64,000 nt of DNA, taken from Bog-756 sp963828385. GTDB lineage: Bacteria > Actinomycetota > Acidimicrobiia > Acidimicrobiales > RAAP-2. Location of the stretch: NCBI GenBank assembly GCA_963828385.1, contig CAWHEF010000002.1, positions 434,001 to 498,000 of the forward strand, written 5' to 3'. The notes below the pieces were generated by a model. It ran no database searches. It was not told the DNA's origin and worked only from the letters and a program-made list of their open reading frames with translations. Below are positions 35,745-46,356 of this stretch, piece by piece (position 1 is the first letter of the stretch; each line of letters begins with the position of its first letter). A program made the translations under genes and the position numbers.

Positions 35745-37142
35745 CGCTCAACACCGGGATAGACCTCGTCTATCTGCTGACCGCCATCGGCTTCATCCTT
35801 GCCCTCAAGGGTCTGAGCTCGCCGAAGCACGCCCGCAACGGGAACCTGCTGGCGGCAGCCGCAGCAACGGTGGCCATCGGTTTCACGTTCGCCCATCCCG
35901 AGGTCCGCGCCCACACGCTCAACCTCGTGCTGACCCTGGTGGCCATGGTGCTGGGAGCGGCCATTGCCGTTCCGGCCGCACGGCTGGTGAAGATGACGGC
36001 CATGCCCCAGATGGTGGCCATCTTCAACGGCGTCGGCGGCGGCGCCGCCGCCCTCATCTCGATCGTGGCCTTCCTCATCGAGGCCCCCGGGAAGCCGGCG
36101 GTCTACCGCATCGGTGAGGTGCTCTTCGGTGTGCTCGTCGGATGCGTGTCGTTCTCGGGCAGCGCCATTGCCTTTGCCAAATTGCAGGAGCTCATGACGG
36201 GTCGGCCGGTCACCTATCCCGCCCAGCAGATCATCAATGCCTTCGTGGGAGCGGCCATCGTCGCACTGGCCGTCACCACCCTCGTCACAGCCAGTGTGCC
36301 CCTGCTGGTCATCACCGCACTGCTCTCGCTCGTCCTCGGGGTGATCTTCGTCCTCCCCATCGGGGGGGCCGATGTTCCTGTTCTCATCTCGCTCCTCAAC
36401 GCATTCACCGGATTGGCAGTCGCCGCGTCCGGTTTCACCCTCGACAACAACCTGTTGATCATCGCCGGCACCCTTGTGGGGGCATCCGGCGTGCTGCTCA
36501 CCCGGATGATGAGCAAGGCCATGGGACGCTCCCTCGCCAACGTTCTGTTCTCGGCCTTCGGTTCGGTGGTGACAGCCGCCGCCGGCGCCGACGGGTCGGC
36601 CGAGGGGCGGTCGGTGAGATCGGGAACTCCCGAGGACATCGGGGTACTGCTCGCCTACGCCCGGAAGGTCGTGATCGTCCCCGGATACGGACTCGCGGTC
36701 GCCCAGGCCCAGCACACTGCCGCGCGAGCTGGCTGACCTGCTCATCGCCCGTGGCGTCGACGTCTTCTACGCCATCCATCCCGTCGCCGGCCGGATGCCG
36801 GGGCACATGAACGTGCTCCTCGCCGAGGCCAACGTTCCCTACGACGAGTTGAAGGAGATGGAAGAGGCCAACCCGGAGATGGCCACCGCCGACGTCGCTC
36901 TCGTCGTGGGAGCGAACGACACGGTGAACCCGGCAGCCAAGAGCACGCCGGGGAGCCCGATCTACGGGATGCCCATCATCAATGCTGACGATGCCGAGCA
37001 CGTCGTGTTCTTGAAGCGGTCGATGCGGCCGGGCTTCGCCGGCATCGACAACGAGCTGCTGTTCGACGAGAAGACCACGCTGTTGTTCGGCGACGCCAAG
37101 GACACGCTGGGCAAACTGGTGTCGTCCGTGAAGGACGCATAG
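35741..37142 (+). CDS. pntB: NAD(P) transhydrogenase subunit beta, one frameshift
   Basis: Beta subunit of the transhydrogenase: eight to nine membrane helices forming the proton path, then the NADP-binding domain III. The membrane part includes MTAMPQMVAIFNGVGGGAAALIS and SGSAIAFAKLQELM; domain III starts at VVIVPGYGLAVAQAQH and continues with HPVAGRMPGHMNVLLAEANVPYD and GANDTVNPAA. The frame breaks at about 36722 where one extra G follows GCC; deleting it gives HTARELADLL and an intact protein of about 466 residues. A sequencing error is likely since the NADP site would otherwise be lost. Confidence 0.92.
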
Positions 37143-37405
37143 GGGGCGGGGCCTGGAGGGGGGTCCGACACCGTCGGCGACAGGCAGCGGGGTCCTGTCC
37201 CCAGTTTTGGCCTCCGGCCGCCCCGGTCATCGGTGCGAGCAGTGGCGAATGCTTTCCACACCCGACTGTCGGATCGAGGCCACGCTGCGGTAGCTTGGAT
37301 CTCGCTGGTCCATCAGGGCCGCCGTCAAGACAGCGCACCGAGCGGAGTGATGACTGCTTGCAACGAGCAGCTCGAACCGGGCAGGACCACTCCGCTCCCG
37401 TATCC

Positions 37406-39688
37406 ATGACCGAGGATCCCGTGAGCCGACATCGACACGCTTCCAAAGCCAGGACACCCGTCGGCCGGATCTCGGTCGATGCCGCTGCCGATGTCTCACC
37501 GGCGGATCCCTCGACCGGTGAGCCCGCGGTCTCCGGCTTTGGGCTCGAAGCCACCGGCTCAGGCCTGATCGTGACGTCGAGCGGACGCCAGGATGTCGTT
37601 CCCGACCTCATCCCTTGGCACTCGATCACCCGCTTCGTCGTCGTCACCGGTCGCAGGAGGCCTCTCGGACGCAAGCGCGGGCTGATCGAGGTCCATGCCG
37701 TCGGGGATCGCTGGTTCGACGGCGAGTCGTCGAGGACGTTCAGTGCTCCCCGTTCCGAGGTCGACGCCTTTGTGCGCCGGCTTGCCGGGTTCGAGCATCC
37801 CGAGCTCGCCGAGCGCCGGGCTACGACCTCCGACCTGGCCCTGGCGGCGACGCTCTCTGGCGCACGCCGTACACCGATCCCGAGCAGTCATCGGGCCTCG
37901 CCTCCGGCGCATCGGCACGCAGTCCGGAGAGAGCGGCGCAAGCGGCGGCTGGCCCCATCCTTCGTCGCGTTGCTGGCGGTCGTCCTCCTGGCCGGCGGCG
38001 CAAGCGCGTCGTTCCGGACCCTCGCAAGCAACGCCGCACCGGCACGGTCCACGGTGCCCGACAGCGGCAATCGGTTCCAGGCCGAACGGGTTCACGCCGG
38101 GGCAACGCTTCCCCGGGCCACTTCGACGCCGGCTCCGGCACCCCCGTCCATCGGCTCGCCCACGCTCACCCCCCACGAGGTCTTCGGGTACGCGCCCTAC
38201 TGGACGCTGTCCCAATCGTCCGGTTTCGACGTCAACAACCTCACGACGCTGGCGTACTTCAGTGTCGACGCCAATGGGGACGGAAGCCTCGACCAGAGCG
38301 GTGCGGGATGGAACGGTTACGAGAGCCAGGACCTGGTGAACCTCGTAAACCGGGCCCACGCGGCCGGTGCCCGGGTCGTGCTCACCGTGACCTGCTTCGA
38401 CCAGAGCACCCTCGATGCCATCACCTCGGATCCCGGCGCCTCGGCCCGCTTGTCCGCAGCGTTGATCGGTGCCGTCTCGGCCAAGAACCTCGACGGAGTC
38501 AACTTCGACTTCGAGGGCGTGGGGAGCGCCGACCGGAACGGTCTGACGGGATTGATCAGCGGGGTTTCCTCTGCGTTGCATGCCGCCAATCCCCACTGGC
38601 AGGTCACCATGGCCACGTACGCCAGCGCGGCGGGAGACAGCGGGGGCTTCTACGACATCAAGGCGCTGGCACCGGCCGTCGACGGGTTCTTCGTCATGGC
38701 CTACGACATGAACGACACCGGGACTCCGAGCGCCACCTCGCCTCTGGTCGGGGGAGCCTTCAGCGACACGGAGACGCTCCAGCAGTTCACGTCCGTGGTC
38801 CCTGCGTCCAAGGTGATCCTCGGACTTCCCTACTACGGCTACGACTGGCCGACGACGAACGGCAGCCAATCGGCGGCAGCCACAGGTCCGGAAACTCCGA
38901 TGAGCTACGCGCAGATCGCGGCATCGGGGCACCCGACGTACTGGGATCCCGGCTCACAGACGGCATGGACGTCCTACCAGGTGGGCGGGCAGTGGCACGA
39001 GACGTACTTCGACGACCCGACGTCGATGGCCTTGAAGGCTCAGTTGGCGAACTCGTTCCACATCGCAGGGGTCGGGATCTGGGCCCTCGGCATGGACGGC
39101 AACGATCCCGCCATGCTGGCCGCCCTGCTCGGCAATGCGCCCGCGGTCAAGGATCTTCAGTCGGGACCGACCTCCCTCCCGGGGCAGCCATCGCCGACGA
39201 CCACTCAGCTCCAGCCGGGCTCGTCCCCGGCGACGCCGGGCCCATCGTCGACCCCGCCCTCGTCCTCCAGCCCTCCGTCGTCCTCGTCGAGCTCGACGAC
39301 GTCCTCGTCCTCCACGACCACCACAACCGAACCGCCCCCACCGCCTCCGGGGACGGGCTATCTGACGACAGGCATGTTCGGCGGGACCAGGGTGCCCCTC
39401 TTCCCCGTGAACCGCCCCACCAACGAAGGGACGGTCCAGTACGTCGGGACGATGGCCGGCCTGATGACCACCGACCCGAGCCTCGCCTGCCTCGAGCAGG
39501 GAGCCCCGCTGACTGTCTGGACGCTCAGCACCATGCCTGGCGTGGACGTGGCGGTGGCCGCCCAACCCTCGAACTGCGCCAGTGCCCACTTCGAGTTCGT
39601 CCCGCCTCCGGGCTCCAACGCGGCAGCAGAGTCCATGGCAGACGCAGAGGCTTCGACGTCGACGACAACGGCGTCGTCGCTTCCGTGA
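37406..39688 (+). CDS. Membrane-anchored GH18 family glycosidase
   Basis: Protein of 760 residues with an unusual build. Residues 1-180 form a basic cytoplasmic N-terminal part (RQDVVPDLIPWHSITRFVVV, resembling a PH-like or PilZ-size domain), a membrane span lies at about 184-203 and the outer part carries a glycoside hydrolase family 18 domain (about 255-560). The catalytic motif LDGVNFDFEGVG places the acid Glu at residue 370. A Ser/Pro/Thr linker (about 585-650) leads to a small C-terminal domain with two Cys. GH18 proteins cut chitin or peptidoglycan-like glycans; this one may work on the cell's own wall. Transcribed just before the tRNA-Ala gene. Confidence 0.85.
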   Translation: MTEDPVSRHRHASKARTPVGRISVDAAADVSPADPSTGEPAVSGFGLEATGSGLIVTSSGRQDVVPDLIPWHSITRFVVVTGRRRPLGRKRGLIEVHAVGDRWFDGESSRTFSAPRSEVDAFVRRLAGFEHPELAERRATTSDLALAATLSGARRTPIPSSHRASPPAHRHAVRRERRKRRLAPSFVALLAVVLLAGGASASFRTLASNAAPARSTVPDSGNRFQAERVHAGATLPRATSTPAPAPPSIGSPTLTPHEVFGYAPYWTLSQSSGFDVNNLTTLAYFSVDANGDGSLDQSGAGWNGYESQDLVNLVNRAHAAGARVVLTVTCFDQSTLDAITSDPGASARLSAALIGAVSAKNLDGVNFDFEGVGSADRNGLTGLISGVSSALHAANPHWQVTMATYASAAGDSGGFYDIKALAPAVDGFFVMAYDMNDTGTPSATSPLVGGAFSDTETLQQFTSVVPASKVILGLPYYGYDWPTTNGSQSAAATGPETPMSYAQIAASGHPTYWDPGSQTAWTSYQVGGQWHETYFDDPTSMALKAQLANSFHIAGVGIWALGMDGNDPAMLAALLGNAPAVKDLQSGPTSLPGQPSPTTTQLQPGSSPATPGPSSTPPSSSSPPSSSSSSTTSSSSTTTTTEPPPPPPGTGYLTTGMFGGTRVPLFPVNRPTNEGTVQYVGTMAGLMTTDPSLACLEQGAPLTVWTLSTMPGVDVAVAAQPSNCASAHFEFVPPPGSNAAAESMADAEASTSTTTASSLP

Positions 39689-39826
39689 CCACGGGCAACT
39701 CTCTCTGAGATACTCGAGATCGAGCCCGACCGTTGGGGTCCGGTCGGATCCGTGGTGGCACGCCCGACCGATCCGTGCTCATGGGCAAAGGCGCCTCCGC
39801 CGCGCACTAACCTACGTGGGCGCCTC

Positions 39827-39899
39827 GGGGGTGTAGCTCAGCTGGTAGAGCGCTACGTTCGCAATGTAGAGGCCGAGGGTTCGAGTCCCTTCACCTCCA
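39827..39899 (+). tRNA. tRNA-Ala (anticodon CGC)
   Basis: A 73-nt cloverleaf: acceptor GGGGGTG pairing with CACCTCC and containing the G3:U70 wobble pair that identifies alanine tRNA, D arm GCTC/GAGC, anticodon stem CTACG/TGTAG with loop TTCGCAA (anticodon 39860-39862), T loop TTCGAGT and discriminator A. CCA is not encoded. Base composition changes abruptly right after its 3' end, so it may be the attachment site of an inserted element. Confidence 0.96.
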
Positions 39900-40139
39900 C
39901 GTGTGATGTGTAGGTTTTCTGGGACAGGTGAACTCTCAAACGATATCTCTGACGCGTTGATAGTGAGATGGGTGAGTTGAGGTGTGAGGTGATGTTTTGT
40001 GATACACGTATGTGAGGTAGCAAAGAAGGAGAGCTGCTTGTGTGTGTAAAGACGTGGTGGAGCTTGGAGATGGCGAAGGTGAAGCAGCTCGTTGTGGGCG
40101 GTGGCGGAGGGTGTGGGAACAACGGCTGTCGTTGATTGA
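39900..40139. other. Non-coding stretch after the tRNA
   Basis: About 240 bp, G-rich on the plus strand and of lower GC than the left flank. No gene, no repeat of the tRNA end and no inverted repeat that I can recognise. Confidence 0.5.
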
Positions 40140-40980
40140 ACTGTTGGGTTGATGGAGACTCGGTTTCTTTGATTCAAAGCTGACTGCTGAGGGTTAGACT
40201 CCGGGTTCTGTTTATCCCCGTTGTTTGCGGGCTTGAGGGCTACACAGCGGGTGGGTGCGGGTAGTTCTCTCGAATTCGACTGGCGGACGTAGGCGAGGTT
40301 CTCGTGGAGCTGTGCTGTGTTCACAGTGGACCACGACAGCGTGGTTAGTTCGACGTCGTTGATTTGCGTAGGGGCTCTGGCCGGCACGGATCAGCTCTCT
40401 TTGTAGGAGCTGTTGACTGACTCGGCACCGTTGTTGTCGCGTTGCTGACGCTGCTGATGGAAGGCACTGCTCCAGCTCAGCTAGCTTTTCGCTGTATCGA
40501 ATGAAGTGAATTGCGACTCGCGTTGGAATGGGCTACGAGTTCTCGAGGACTGTGCTGCGTTGCTATCGTGTATCGCACGTTGAGGACTATGTTGGTGCGC
40601 ATGTGGGTGGCTACACGTTAGCTGACGATCATGCGACTGAAGGCATCGACGATGAAGCACACGTAGGCGAAGCTCTCCAGGTCGCTACATAGGTGTTGGG
40701 GTTGGACTGGGGTGCTCTGCTCGACTTCATTGATTGGGTTTCCCGTGCTTGCGAACCGGACGTGCAGCTTCACTGCATCTGGCTCTCCACGTGCTCACGC
40801 TGCTGGTGCGTGTGGTTTGTTGTTTCGCTCGTAAGGGGTTGGATCTTGGTGCTCGGTAGCGGTATCGCTCGATGGCGACTGCTCGTTGTCGGAACATCTC
40901 GACTCCGTCGCTGATCTCCAGCTGGGGAGGTAGCGACGGACTAAGGTGTGCATGTTCAGCCGAGGTGCTGCTTCGTTAGC
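40140..40980 (-). pseudogene. Decayed IS3-family transposase (OrfB) remnant
   Basis: On the minus strand scattered pieces match the DDE integrase domain of IS3-type transposases in the right order: FAYVCFIVDAFSRMIV (near 40625-40675), MRTNIVL, LVAHSNASRNSLHSI where intact copies read LVHHSDAGSQYTSI, AGAVPSISSVSN for AGAVPSIGSVGD, then in another frame DNNGAESVNSSYK, and finally DVELTTLSW and TAQLHENLAYV at the C-terminus near 40300. Stops and frame changes interrupt it. Many replacements are Asp to Asn, Gly to Ser and Ala to Thr, i.e. G-to-A on the coding (minus) strand. The catalytic Asp of HSD is lost. Ends and terminal repeats cannot be placed. Confidence 0.7.
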
Positions 40981-41460
40981 TAGCTGACGATCCGCTAGGA
41001 GGCGAAATGGTCGACATAACTGAAGGTGCGTTTGCACACTCCGTGACGGAAGTAATTGCACTATCTCCGCAGCACCGGGTTAACTGGCGGACAGGTTTGC
41101 AAGCGTTTGGTGCTTCGCTCTGCGAGTTAGCGTTCGCACTTTGTTCTTGATCGAAGCTATCGACTTCTTCCTCAACGCTACGGGTTTGCCGACTCGAAGG
41201 TCTCAGCGAGCGGATTTGCTACTGTGAGTGACGTCGCAGCTCGTTGCGCTTGATTCGCATTAGCAGCACCTGAGGCACTGCTGAACTGATCCGCTCACCT
41301 TAAATGATGCTGTGATCGTTTCATGCTCCAGGCGTGTTCAGTGCTCGTGCACATAGGCTTTTAACATGTTTCGTTCAGTCGAATCACCGCTGGATCGTGG
41401 CGCTTGCTACTCGGAAGGCGACATCGAGGATCTGGTTGCTGAGTTCTGTGATCGTTAGTT
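40981..41460. other. Transition zone without recognisable gene
   Basis: Composition drifts from about half GC toward T-rich. No open frame of convincing protein character on either strand; it may hold the unrecognisable start of the IS3 remnant. Confidence 0.5.
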
Positions 41461-43100
41461 GAGCTTAGTGTTTAGCGTAGATTGCGTTGTGAGTGCGTTC
41501 GTTTTGCTTGTTAGTTTTTTTGCGTGTTTGCTGCGATTGGTGTTTGTTCTTTTAGCTGATTAGTTGAGCGGTTTGGTTGTGTTTTGTAGTTGGTGTGTTA
41601 GGTGATTTAGCTTTTGTTGATTGTTTTGTTGGTTGAGTTTTGCTTGTTTTTCGTGGTATGTTTTGGTGTTGATGTTGGTAATTTTGTGTTGAGCTGTTGA
41701 TTGAGATTTTTTTGCGATTGTGAGAAATGGTAGAGAGATGGTTCGTTCTTGTTGCGTTTGGTATTGTTTGAGTTGTTGTTGCTTTGTGTTGTTTTTATTG
41801 TGAGCTGCGTTAGCTTGAGATTTTCTGTTGCGATTGCGCTTTGATGTTTTGATTGTGTTGTTTTTTTGTTGTTTTTTTTTGTTGTTTTCGCGTTGTTTTT
41901 GATATCGGTTTTTGATTGTTGCTGGTGGTTAATTTACAGTTTGTTTAGATAATGGTTGTTTTGGTTGTTTTGCTTGATTTGTGTTGCTTTTCGGTTTTGT
42001 TAGCGCTCGGTAGCTATTGTTTTGTTTTTGCTGTTGTTTTTGCTCGCTGCGTTTTCGGTGATGTGTTGTTGATGTTGGTTAGTTTGATTTAAATTGCTAT
42101 TTTGGTTTTACGTTATTTTGGTGTTTTGTGTTGTTGTTTTTGTTTAGCTTTTTGTTGTTTTTTTGTGTGTTTTTGCGTTAGCTTGGTGCTTTTTGCTAGC
42201 TTGATCTGTGTTTTTTGTGTTATTGCTTTTGTTTTTGTTTATTGCTGTTTTTGCGTTTGTGTTTTTTTGTTGTTTCGTTTGTTTCGTTGCTGCGCCAGCG
42301 CTTAGCTTGTATGCGTTGTAATGTTTTTTTTGGTTGTGCTTTTTGGTTTTTGTTTCGCTTGCTTGGTTTTTTGGTGTTGTGTTTTTTTCTTGAGCTATTG
42401 CTGTGTGATTGTTGATTAGCCGTTTGGTTTGCTTTGCTAGCAAGTGTGTTGTTTGCAACTTTTGCTTTGTTTTGTGATGTTTGCTTTCGTTCGTTCTCGT
42501 TTGTTAGGTAGCGCTTGTTTTGTTTTGATGTTGTGTGTACGCTGCTTGCTGTTTTCTTTCGTTTGTTGCTGTTTGTGTTGTTTGTTTGTTTTGTTTTTTT
42601 GTTTTGTTTTGTTCTGCTTTTTGTTTTTTGAGATGTTTGCCTTTGTGTTTTTTGTGTTGTTGTTTGATTGTTTGCTTCTCGGTTTGTTCTGCTCGCGATT
42701 GCAAAGAGATTAGTTACTCCGTTGCGATTTTTGTTTTGGTTTGGTTTTTTTGCTCTTTTGTTGTTGCTCTCTAGACTACTCTTTGTTTTTTTTGCTTTCT
42801 TTGATTTTGTTTCTGTTACTCTGCGTGTTTTTGCAACTAGTTTTTTTATTTGCTAGCGAGTGTTAGCGATTGCTACTCGTTTTTGTTTTGCAATTGAGCT
42901 TGGTTGTTTTTCGCTAGTGTGTGCTATTGAACTTTGTTTTATTTGCGTGTTTGCTTGTGCGATTGCTATGTTTTTTTTGGTTCCCCGCTGTTGTGTTCTT
43001 GTTTTGCGGTTCGATTGGTGTGGTTGGCTGATTGCGATAGCGTTGATTTTTTTCGCCTTTGTGTTGTTGCGTGTGATTTTTCGCTTTTGTGTTGGTTAGC
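41461..43100. other. T/G-rich, C/A-poor strand-asymmetric tract
   Basis: Extreme composition for this genome. Hand count of 41461-41640: T 92, G 57, A 18, C 13 of 180; of 42601-42660: T 40, G 14, C 4, A 2 of 60. In the first block 11 of the 13 remaining C follow a G. Open frames on the plus strand translate to Phe/Cys/Val/Leu strings and on the minus strand to Lys/Asn/Thr/Gln strings, neither resembling proteins. No regular repeat period is visible. The pattern is what one-strand C-to-T conversion of GC-rich DNA would give, but a failed or artefactual assembly segment is an equal possibility. Confidence 0.75.
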
Positions 43101-43852
43101 CTCCTGTGCGTGAGTTTCGCTGTGATGGTTGTGCTGTGTGCTCTCGTTGCGCTCGGCGTTGGTTGATTGGTCGTTGTGATCGCTGTAGCGTTAGTTCGCT
43201 GGCGTCGTTTCGATTTCGCGTTGAGCATTGGAGCTAGAGATACGCTGATGTTTGCTCTGATTGTGTTCTTCGTTTTAGTCTCTGGCTTGACGTGGTTGCT
43301 ATTCCTCGTTGCGATCTTGCGTGAGCGAGTCCTCGATTGTTGTTGCGATGTGCTGACGCTGTTTTGCGAGCTTTGTTCATGTTATCTACGTGATGGTTCT
43401 GTGAGAGCTCTGTTAGCGCTGTGATTCTGTTCCTCTCTGATGTTCGATTTCCGTTTGTTCTAGCGCTCTCCTTGTGCGCTCGAGGTGTCGATGGAGCTCC
43501 AGTGGCTAGTGTGCGCTGACCGCTGTGAGGTGTTGCTCTGCGGTGATGTGTGTTGTCGTCGCGCTGATCGACTGCTAGCGTGACTCGATATGACTGTTTG
43601 TGCTGAGAGAGCTCCATTGCCTAGCCGCGATCGTTCGCTTGCGCTCGCTGTTCGCGCGGGTAGCCTGAGCGCGCTTGTGATGGTGCGTGCGGTGCGTGCG
43701 CGTGCAGCAGTGTTGCGTGAGATGGCCGACTTGCGCTGCGCCGTCGCGCTTGTGCTCTGCTGCCGGCGCGTTGTGTGCCGCGCTGCTTGCGCCGGCCTGT
43801 TGCGTTGCGTCGTCGCCCGCGGGGCGTGCGCGCGGTCTGCGCTCGTTTGCCG
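43101..43852. other. Transition zone back to GC-rich DNA
   Basis: Composition rises steadily from T/G-rich to a CG-dinucleotide-rich stretch (43600-43850) that still lacks protein-like frames. No feature recognised; it ends where arylsulfatase similarity begins. Confidence 0.5.
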
Positions 43853-46188
43853 ATTCCGACCGGCCGCACGTGGGGCTGACCACCTATGACGCCAAGGACC
43901 CGGACACGTCTTACCCGCCCATCGAGCCGCTGCGGCCTCCCGACGGGCGCCCCCAACGTGCTGATCATCATGCTCGACGACGTCGGCTTCGGCGCCTCGT
44001 CGCGCCTTCGGTGGGCCGTTCGCCACGCCGACGGCCGAGCGCCTGGCCGCCGAGGGGCCTGAAGTTCAACCGGTTCCACACCACCGCGCTGTGCTCGCCG
44101 ACCCGGCCAGGCGCTGCTCACCGGCCGCAACCACCACGCGGTGGGCATGGGTGGGATCACCGAGATCGCCACCTCGGCCCCGGGCTACAACTCGATCCGT
44201 CCCAACAACGCCGCCCCGCTGGCCGAGACGCTGAAGCTCAACGGCTACTAGCACGGCCCAGTTCGGGAAGTGCCACGAGGTGCCGGTGTGGAAGACGAGC
44301 CCATGGGCCCTTTCGACCAGCTGGCCCACCGGGCAGCGGCTTCGAGTACTTCTACGGCTTCGTCGGCGGCGAGACGAACCAGTAGTACCCGGCGCTCTAC
44401 GACGGGAACGACACCGGTCGAACCGCGACAAGACCCCCGAGCGAGGGCTACCACTTCACCGAAGATATGACCGACAAGGCCATCGCGTGGGTCCGCCAGC
44501 AGAAGGCGCTCATGACCGACAAGCCCTTCTTCATGTACTTCGCCCCCGGCGCCACCCACGCCCCCCACCACGTGCCCCCGAGTGGTCGGCAAGTACAAGG
44601 GTCGCTTCGACGCGGGGTGGGACGCGCTGCGGGAAGAGACCTTGGCCCGTCAGAAGGAGCTGGGTATCGTCCCGGCCGACGCCGAGCTCACGGCCCGGCC
44701 CGAGGAGATCGGCGCCTGGGACGACGTGGCCGAGACCTGAAGCCTGTGCTGGCCCGCCAGATGGAGGTCTACGCCGGGTTCATGGAGCACACCGACCACC
44801 ACGTGGGCCGGCTCCTCGAGGCCCTCGAGCGACCTCGGGGTCCTCGAAGACACGCTGGTCTACTACATCATCGGGGACAACGGAGCTAGCGCCGAGGGGA
44901 CGCCGAACGGGACGTTCAACGAGATGATCTCGCTCAACGGTGCGGCCGCCTTCGAGACCGTCGAGTTCATGGCCGCCCGCATCGACGAGTTCGGGACGCC
45001 CGACGGCCTACAACCACTACGCGGTGGGCTGGGCGCACGCCATGAGCACGCCCGTACCAGTGGACCAAGCAGGTGGCCTCCCACTTCGGAGGGACCCGCA
45101 ACGGGACCATCGTCCACTGGCCGAAGGGCATCACGCCAAGGGCGAGGTCCGTCACCAGTTCCACCACATCATCGACGTGGCCCCGACCGTGTTCGAGGTG
45201 GCCGGTATTCCCGAGCCGACGTTCGTGAACGGTATCGCAGCAGAAGCCGCTGCACGGCGTTTCGATGGCCTACTGCCTTCGACGATGCCGACCGCCGCCG
45301 AGCGCAGGGAGACCCAGTACTTCGAGATGGTCGTGCAACCGGGGTATCTACCACAAGGGCTGGACAGCGGTCACCCGGCACAGCGTCCCGTGGGACTTCG
45401 GCGCCGAGCTGCCTCCGCTGGACGACGACGTGTGGGAGCTCTACGACACCACGATCGACTGGACCCAGGCTCACGATGTGGCCGCCGAACATCCCGACAA
45501 GCTCGCCGACCTCCAGCGCCTGTTGCTCATCGAGGCGGTGAAGTACAAGGTGCTTCCCCTCGACGACCGACGGATCGAGCGGTTCAACTCGGACATCGCC
45601 GGACGCCCCCTGCTGGTCAAGGGCAACTCGCCAGATACTGTTCGGCGGCATGGGTCGGCTCACCGAGAACTCCGTCCTCAACCTCAAGAACAAGTCGCTA
45701 CTCGGTGACCGCCGAGGTCGACGTTCCCGAGGGGGTGGCAACGGGGTGATCGTGGCTCAGGGCGGCGCCTTCGGCGGTTGGTCGCTCTACCTCACACGAC
45801 GGCAGTCCCGACTCACTGCTACAACCTGCTCGGACTCATGCGGGTCAAGGCGACAGGTGACCAACCGCTGAACGAGGGGTCCCACCGAGATGCGCGTGGA
45901 GTTCACCTACGACGGGGACGGACTGGCCAAGGGGGGCGACACTGCGCTCTTCGTCGATGGAGCCACGTGGGGACGGCCCGACAAGAGGCGAGCGTCCCCA
46001 TGGTGTTCTCAGGTGACGAGACGCTCGATATCGGGATGGATAACGGAACGTCGGTGAGCGATGACTACACGCCCGGAAGCAGCAAGTTTGATGGGACAGT
46101 GAACTGGGTGCAGCTTGACCAGGGTTCAGACGACCAGACCCACCTCATCACTCCTGAGGAGCGACTCCGGGTGGCAATGGTCCGCTGA
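43853..46188 (+). pseudogene. Arylsulfatase, broken by many single-base shifts
   Basis: Full-length sulfatase of the alkaline-phosphatase fold, normally about 775 residues, readable only by changing frame at least fifteen times. In order: DRPHVGLTTYDAKDPD, IIMLDDVGFG metal site, the formylglycine Cys motif ALCSPTR (Cys-x-Pro-x-Arg, needed for activity), GRNHHAVGMGGITEIATSAPG, FGKCHEVPVW, FFMYFAPGATHAPHH, ARQMEVYAGFMEHTDHHVGRL, IIGDNGASAEG, RNGTIVHWPKGI, HIIDVAPTVFEVAGI, and the intact C-terminus VPMVFSGDETLDIG to LITPEERLRVAMVR. Nearly all shifts are one extra base; a few are one missing base. Substitutions are few, which argues for recent damage or low consensus quality rather than old decay. 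Confidence 0.85.
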
Positions 46189-46356
46189 TAGCACGCGGCG
46201 CAGCGCTTGCAGACGTCGACGTCCGGTGCTGAGATAGGCGGCTCTGCTGCTGCGCTGATTGTCGTTGGTCACTGAAGCTCGCTAGGCGACTGGCTGAAGT
46301 GTTGTCGTCATCAACTGGGGCTCGTGTTGCTCCGCACGCTTGCGGTGTGACAATTG
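46189..46356. other. Short non-coding stretch
   Basis: No gene, repeat or regulatory site recognised between the arylsulfatase stop and the fragment on the other strand. Confidence 0.4.

Noticed and set aside
39812..40387. Open frame on the minus strand across the tRNA-Ala gene
   Set aside because: Its C-terminal part is the antisense of the tRNA (the well-known spurious RTLGLYIANVALYQLSY-type translation); only the upstream piece reflects the IS3 remnant.
42144..42704. Lys/Asn/Gln-rich frames on the minus strand and Phe/Cys-rich frames on the plus strand
   Set aside because: They are a direct effect of T/G-rich composition; no fold-like pattern, ribosome site or start context.
41461..43100. 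CRISPR array or satellite repeat
   Set aside because: No regularly spaced repeat unit could be found in the tract; it is irregular low complexity.
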